The position numbers and the translations under genes are program-made. A stretch of DNA of 8,821 nt from an uncultured Pseudomonadota bacterium (lineage in GTDB: Bacteria > Pseudomonadota > Gammaproteobacteria > Methylococcales > Methylomonadaceae): assembly GCA_903931355.1 (NCBI GenBank), contig CAIZCB010000109.1:1-8821 (forward strand), given 5' to 3'. Shown piece after piece: positions 6,246 to 8,821 of the stretch (within the stretch, counting starts at the first letter, position 1; each line of letters starts with the position of its first letter). The notes beneath the pieces are model-generated. The model was not told the origin of the DNA and made no database searches. It saw only the letters and a program-made list of their open reading frames with translations.

Positions 6246-7502
6246 TTATAATGATTGAGCTTTTAATCGGGCTTTATGAACACGATTTGAATTACGCTTT
6301 TTTAACCAATGAATCACACCGGTAATCATTAATAACAACGGTGCAAAACCAACGATCAACACCAGAATCCGACCGGTTTGACCTAAGATTTCGCCGTTAT
6401 GTAATGGCAGCTGTAGATTAATAAAAGCATTGCCAGCATTGAATTGATGCGGATCGCGGGTTTTTAGAACCTTGCCGCTGTATTGATCAATCCAGATCAT
6501 CGTTGAGCCTTTAGAACGCAGTTCATCGGATTGACGGCCTGAGATTTGATAAGCCGCTTCTGAATTACTAGGGAAAAACACCCGCTGAACTTGCAGATTA
6601 GGCATTGCCAATTGAGCAATATTGATCACCATTTCTGGGGTAATGGCTACACCATTATTGGTTTCAGACTTAACCGGCGGCGCCATGCCATCTAAAGGCG
6701 AAAAGTAATTAACCGCAGGTCTAAAGATTTGCGGTAGGTTGAAATACACACCCGATAAGGACACAGCAAACATCACCAAAGCGGTGTAAATACCAACGGT
6801 TTTATGTAAGTCAAAATTAAAGCGGGTAAAACTGGCATTACGCTTAATCACGAATGCTTGTTTAATCTTGCTGAGTTTCGGCCACCAAAGATAAATACCA
6901 GTAATGGTTAAGACCACGGTTAATAAAGCCGTAATCCCCATGATCAATTTGCCGGTGTCGCCCGATAACAAACTAAAGTGCAACTTCAGAATAGTGGACA
7001 TTAAAGAATCAAAGCGATCTCGGTCGCCGATAACTTGACCGGTGTATTGATTGACCATCACTTCATGAAAATGATGGTTATGACCTTTATGCCCATCTTC
7101 TGCAGGCACTTGGTATCTAACGATCAAAGCCTCATCAGCTGACGAGGGCATTTGTAAATGGGCTGGAGCGGTTTTGATCGGTGAGGCTTGATTTGCGACG
7201 GCGATTAAATCGGCAAACGATCTCGTCTGTTCGCCAACTGGCTCGATGACCATTAATTCCGAATTCAACCACTTATCTAAGGCATGGTCATACACCAATA
7301 AGCTGCCGGTTAATCCCGCCAACACTAAAAAAGCCCCCAGCCAAAGTGAGATATATAAATGAAGCTTTAACAACACCTTACGAAAGGTGATTTTTTTCAC
7401 TGCGGATAAAAAGCTAGTTAAGCCATTCTTGGTTTTAGTGCGCGGTAAATGGGTTGAGCCCGGATTACCGGTTGCGGTAGAAAATGGATCGATAACCGAC
7501 AT
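6246..7502 (-). CDS. PepSY-associated TM domain protein (siderophore/metal uptake partner)
   Basis: Inner-membrane protein of the PepSY_TM (COG3182) family, many members of which are encoded beside TonB receptors and act in reduction and release of iron from siderophores (FoxB, FpvG, PiuB relatives). The 418 residues contain four membrane helices at about 46-72, 183-208, 232-254 and 377-400. Histidines in the usual family positions are H48 (KLHLY), H175 (LKLHFSLL), H233 (DLHKTVG) and H368 (LPLHNGE), candidates for haem b ligands. Periplasmic parts hold PepSY-like segments, each ending in a YTGQV or YSGKV turn. A His-rich stretch, H138, H141, H143, H144 and H146, lies in the first periplasmic domain and could bind metal. 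The start at 7502 has AGGAG six bases ahead. It is the first gene of an operon with the receptor. The cytoplasmic N-terminus of about 40 residues is rather long. Confidence 0.93.
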   Translation of the reverse strand: MSVIDPFSTATGNPGSTHLPRTKTKNGLTSFLSAVKKITFRKVLLKLHLYISLWLGAFLVLAGLTGSLLVYDHALDKWLNSELMVIEPVGEQTRSFADLIAVANQASPIKTAPAHLQMPSSADEALIVRYQVPAEDGHKGHNHHFHEVMVNQYTGQVIGDRDRFDSLMSTILKLHFSLLSGDTGKLIMGITALLTVVLTITGIYLWWPKLSKIKQAFVIKRNASFTRFNFDLHKTVGIYTALVMFAVSLSGVYFNLPQIFRPAVNYFSPLDGMAPPVKSETNNGVAITPEMVINIAQLAMPNLQVQRVFFPSNSEAAYQISGRQSDELRSKGSTMIWIDQYSGKVLKTRDPHQFNAGNAFINLQLPLHNGEILGQTGRILVLIVGFAPLLLMITGVIHWLKKRNSNRVHKARLKAQSL

Positions 7503-7508
7503 ACAAAT

Positions 7509-7513
7509 CTCCT
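7509..7513 (-). promoter_or_regulatory. Ribosome binding site of the PepSY gene, overlapped by a micro-ORF stop
   Basis: AGGAG on the minus strand, six bases before the ATG at 7502. The TAG stop of an upstream seven-codon frame (7535-7512) shares bases with it, so a ribosome ending there would cover or hand over to this site. Confidence 0.85.
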
Positions 7514-7599
7514 AAAAGTCATGGTGAGAAATCATGATTAATGGCATTTACAAAAGGCCATTAACAGGAACCAACTCCCATACAAAGCACGAAACGTGC
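7512..7599 (-). promoter_or_regulatory. Structured leader of the PepSY-receptor operon with three micro-ORFs
   Basis: On the minus strand three hairpins precede the PepSY start: GCACG/CGTGC (7599-7595 with 7591-7587), TTAATGGC/GCCATTAA (7564-7557 with 7545-7538) and TCATG/CATGA (7537-7533 with 7523-7519). Three tiny frames tile the same stretch end to end: 7581-7561 (MGVGSC), 7561-7538 (MAFCKCH) and 7535-7512 (MISHHDF). The first two overlap as TAATG, and the last stops inside the PepSY Shine-Dalgarno. The ATG of the second is inside the 8-bp stem. None has a good ribosome site of its own (a GGGAG lies about 13 bases before the second). No known riboswitch consensus was recognised. Regulatory function is inferred. 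Confidence 0.4.
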
Positions 7600-7980
7600 C
7601 AAATAATTCTTTTAGAAAAATTCTATTTAATATCAATCAGTTATTAAGAAAAAAATTAAAACTGAGCTAATTCATCAAATTAAACTAGGTTATATAACTC
7701 AAACCGACTAAAAACTGTGTGATATCCCCTATTTTCCATCCAAAACTGATTAATCAAAATAAAAAGCAATGGCTAATATTTATAACATAAGTCAAATGAA
7801 TTGCTTGAAGTAGTAAAAACAGCCGCAACACGCCATCACAAGATCAGTTTTTTACACGTACAACAGCAAAAACGCTTACAGAGCAAAGGCCGAAATAAGG
7901 TAAATTTATTAAACTATGTTATTTAACGTAAAATATGCCTTTAGCTGTAGCATATGCCCTAATTTTTGATTTTCGGATTG

Positions 7981-8010
7981 GCGGGCTTACCGCTGGTTAG
8001 CGACTAAACC
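7981..8010 (+). promoter_or_regulatory. Two small stems in the leader of the Cys-rich gene
   Basis: GCGG/CCGC (7981-7984 with 7990-7993, loop GCTTA) is followed at once by GGTTAG/CTAACC-type pairing (7995-8000 with 8004-8010, one bulged A, loop CGA). They end 30 bases before the ATG at 8041. A leader structure or operator is possible, but the stems are short. Confidence 0.3.
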
Positions 8011-8040
8011 GTAGATTGATTAACTTTAGAAGAGACGTCT

Positions 8041-8265
8041 ATGAACCAAACCTCTGACTTATGCGCTTATTGCAAGTCATTACCTAGCTCATCTGGCTTT
8101 AAGCTAATAACCAAGGAAGGTGAGAAATTATTTTGCTGCCAAGGGTGCTTGTCTATTTATCAATTGTTAAATAATGATAATACTCAAGACTCGACTGACA
8201 ATTTGTCTATCACGAAACAAATCGCAAATTGGTACTTACGAATGACTAATTTTTTTTCTCGTTAA
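8041..8265 (+). CDS. Stand-alone CcoI/FixI-type N-terminal metal-binding domain protein (74 aa)
   Basis: Small cytoplasmic protein with five cysteines arranged CxxC (C8, C11) and FCCQGC (C32, C33, C36), followed by LSIYQLL. This is the pattern of the N-terminal domain in front of copper P-type ATPases of the CcoI/FixI type (heavy-metal ATPase metal-binding domain), which in those proteins precedes the HMA domain and the transporter core. Here the protein ends at residue 74: no HMA domain, no membrane helix and no ATPase follow, and the next gene downstream is on the other strand. The stop is clean, so it is either a genuine small metal-binding protein or a relic of a larger gene. The start has a moderate purine-rich site (AGAAGAGA) about seven bases ahead. 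It is transcribed divergently from the PepSY-receptor operon. A role in copper or zinc binding is inferred. Confidence 0.75.
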   Translation: MNQTSDLCAYCKSLPSSSGFKLITKEGEKLFCCQGCLSIYQLLNNDNTQDSTDNLSITKQIANWYLRMTNFFSR

Positions 8266-8287
8266 TAACAAACTAGCTTATTTGCCG

Positions 8288-8309
8288 TTTAAAGCCATGC
8301 TGCTTTAAA
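8288..8309. repeat. Inverted repeat at the convergent gene ends
   Basis: TTTAAAGC (8288-8295) pairs with GCTTTAAA (8302-8309) around a 6-base loop. It covers the last codons and stop of the minus-strand kinase gene and follows the + strand Cys-rich gene by 22 bases. No T-tract follows on either strand, so termination is doubtful, although it is the only hairpin between the two convergent genes. Confidence 0.4.
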
Positions 8310-8821
8310 GGATTGATAAAAATCTAAATCACTAACCGTCGCTCCACGCTGCCCCACGAGGGCCGAAGCAAACTGTTGAGCTCGTTGTAAACTAACTGCT
8401 AAAGGCCAAGCCTTTAAAATCCCTAACAATAAAACCGAGGCGAAAGCATCGCCGGCGCCTACAGTATCAACCACTACTTGAAGTGAATCTGGCTGCACGG
8501 TTAATAATTCACCATTCTCATCAATCGCCCAAGCCCCCTGCTCACCTACAGTTACCACTAATACCTCTAACTGATAACGCTCGATAAACAATCGCATTTT
8601 GGCTTCAAGTGAGTCGCCTGCAACTTGTAATTGCTGTAACTCCTGATGATTGAGTTTTACCCAGTTGGCTTGGGTCAATAATTCAGCAACAGCAGTTTGA
8701 TTCCACCACGGTTGACGCAAATTAATATCGATAAAAACTTTGCCTTGATGACGGTTGATTAGGTTTTGCAAAGCCTTACCTGAAACCGGCTGACGAGCGG
8801 CCAGACTGCCGTGATACAACA
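8289..8821 (-). CDS. PfkB-family carbohydrate kinase, C-terminal part (fructokinase-like)
   Basis: Cytoplasmic ATP-dependent sugar kinase of the ribokinase/PfkB fold. The frame is open to the window edge, so the gene starts beyond base 8821; the TTG at 8819 is an internal Leu codon (LYHGSLAAR). About 177 residues of a usual 290-320 are visible. Motifs by fragment residue: GSLAAR near 4-9, FIDINLRQPWW at 29-39, NWVKLNHQEL at 52-61, VTVGEQGAWAI at 89-99, and the signature DTVGAGDAF at 118-126, with D124 as the catalytic base and GAGD forming the anion hole. QRGATVSDLDFY closes the fold. The DINLRQPWW motif resembles bacterial fructokinases, but the N-terminal sugar-binding part is outside, so the substrate is uncertain. 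No link to the metal genes is apparent. Confidence 0.92.
   Translation of the reverse strand, partial: LYHGSLAARQPVSGKALQNLINRHQGKVFIDINLRQPWWNQTAVAELLTQANWVKLNHQELQQLQVAGDSLEAKMRLFIERYQLEVLVVTVGEQGAWAIDENGELLTVQPDSLQVVVDTVGAGDAFASVLLLGILKAWPLAVSLQRAQQFASALVGQRGATVSDLDFYQSFKAAWL

Larger units (their letters stand above)
7503..8040. other. Long intergenic region between the divergent PepSY operon and Cys-rich gene
   Basis: About 540 AT-rich bases without a recognisable gene; both transcription units must start here. Besides the PepSY leader it contains a minus-strand 14-codon frame coding MACCGCFYYFKQFI (7836-7792), the palindrome TGATTAATCA near 7748-7757, an inverted repeat ATATGC/GCATAT (7933-7938 with 7950-7955) and two small stems before the + strand gene. 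A weak + strand -10-like TAAAAT is at 7929-7934 without a convincing -35. On the minus strand TATATA in the 7690s could be a -10, again with a poor -35. No clear Fur box was found by eye. Confidence 0.6.

Noticed and set aside
7605..7650. Fur box near TAGAAAAATTCTA
   Set aside because: A short palindrome exists (TAGAA-AAA-TTCTA), but it does not fit the 19-bp GATAATGAT-type consensus well enough to call.
7503..7700. Cobalamin riboswitch before the PepSY-receptor operon
   Set aside because: The GGGAG and TTCCTG bits looked suggestive, but no B12-box or other conserved core could be found.
7775..7795. Zur box at TGTTATAAATATTA (minus strand)
   Set aside because: Only the left half matches; the right half does not form the required inverted repeat.
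8288..8309. Strong bidirectional terminator between the convergent genes
   Set aside because: The hairpin is perfect but AT-rich and neither side has a T-tract, so it is listed only as an inverted repeat.

Overview
The window looks like a chromosomal piece of a moderately AT-rich Gram-negative gammaproteobacterium. The reasons are an outer-membrane TonB-dependent receptor with its inner-membrane PepSY partner, a 90-residue HU protein, and the order alr then radA (from memory, dnaB-alr-radA occurs in Legionella and in methane-oxidising Methylococcales). The exact genus cannot be read from the sequence; a Methylococcales-like organism is only a guess.

Layout. Positions 1-2068 (+ strand) hold the 3' two thirds of alanine racemase and, six bases later, complete radA, followed by a strong hairpin. 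Positions 2069-3957 form an AT-rich stretch of small minus-strand genes: a secreted 112-residue protein, a DUF1097-like membrane protein, an HU-type nucleoid protein and a doubtful 84-residue membrane ORF. Between them lie several hairpins and a pair of imperfect direct repeats whose stems differ in sequence but still pair. Positions 3958-7502 (minus strand) are a two-gene metal/siderophore uptake operon, PepSY membrane protein then TonB-dependent receptor. Positions 7503-8040 are a long intergenic region. Its last 80 bases before the PepSY gene carry hairpins and three end-to-end micro-ORFs with Cys and His codons. Positions 8041-8265 (+) encode a stand-alone five-cysteine domain like the N-terminus of CcoI/FixI copper ATPases. 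Positions 8289-8821 (minus) are the C-terminal part of a PfkB-family sugar kinase that runs off the window.

How it fits together. The receptor would take a metal chelate across the outer membrane, and the PepSY protein, with four conserved-type histidines in or near membrane helices, would act at the inner membrane, probably in reduction or release of the metal. The small Cys-rich protein is divergent to this operon, and the PepSY protein has a His-rich periplasmic loop. Together with the Cys/His micro-ORFs this raises, without proving, the idea of a metal-responsive (iron or copper) locus with leader-based control. That leader is the best candidate here for something undescribed. The flanking alr, radA and sugar kinase genes are ordinary housekeeping or metabolic genes.
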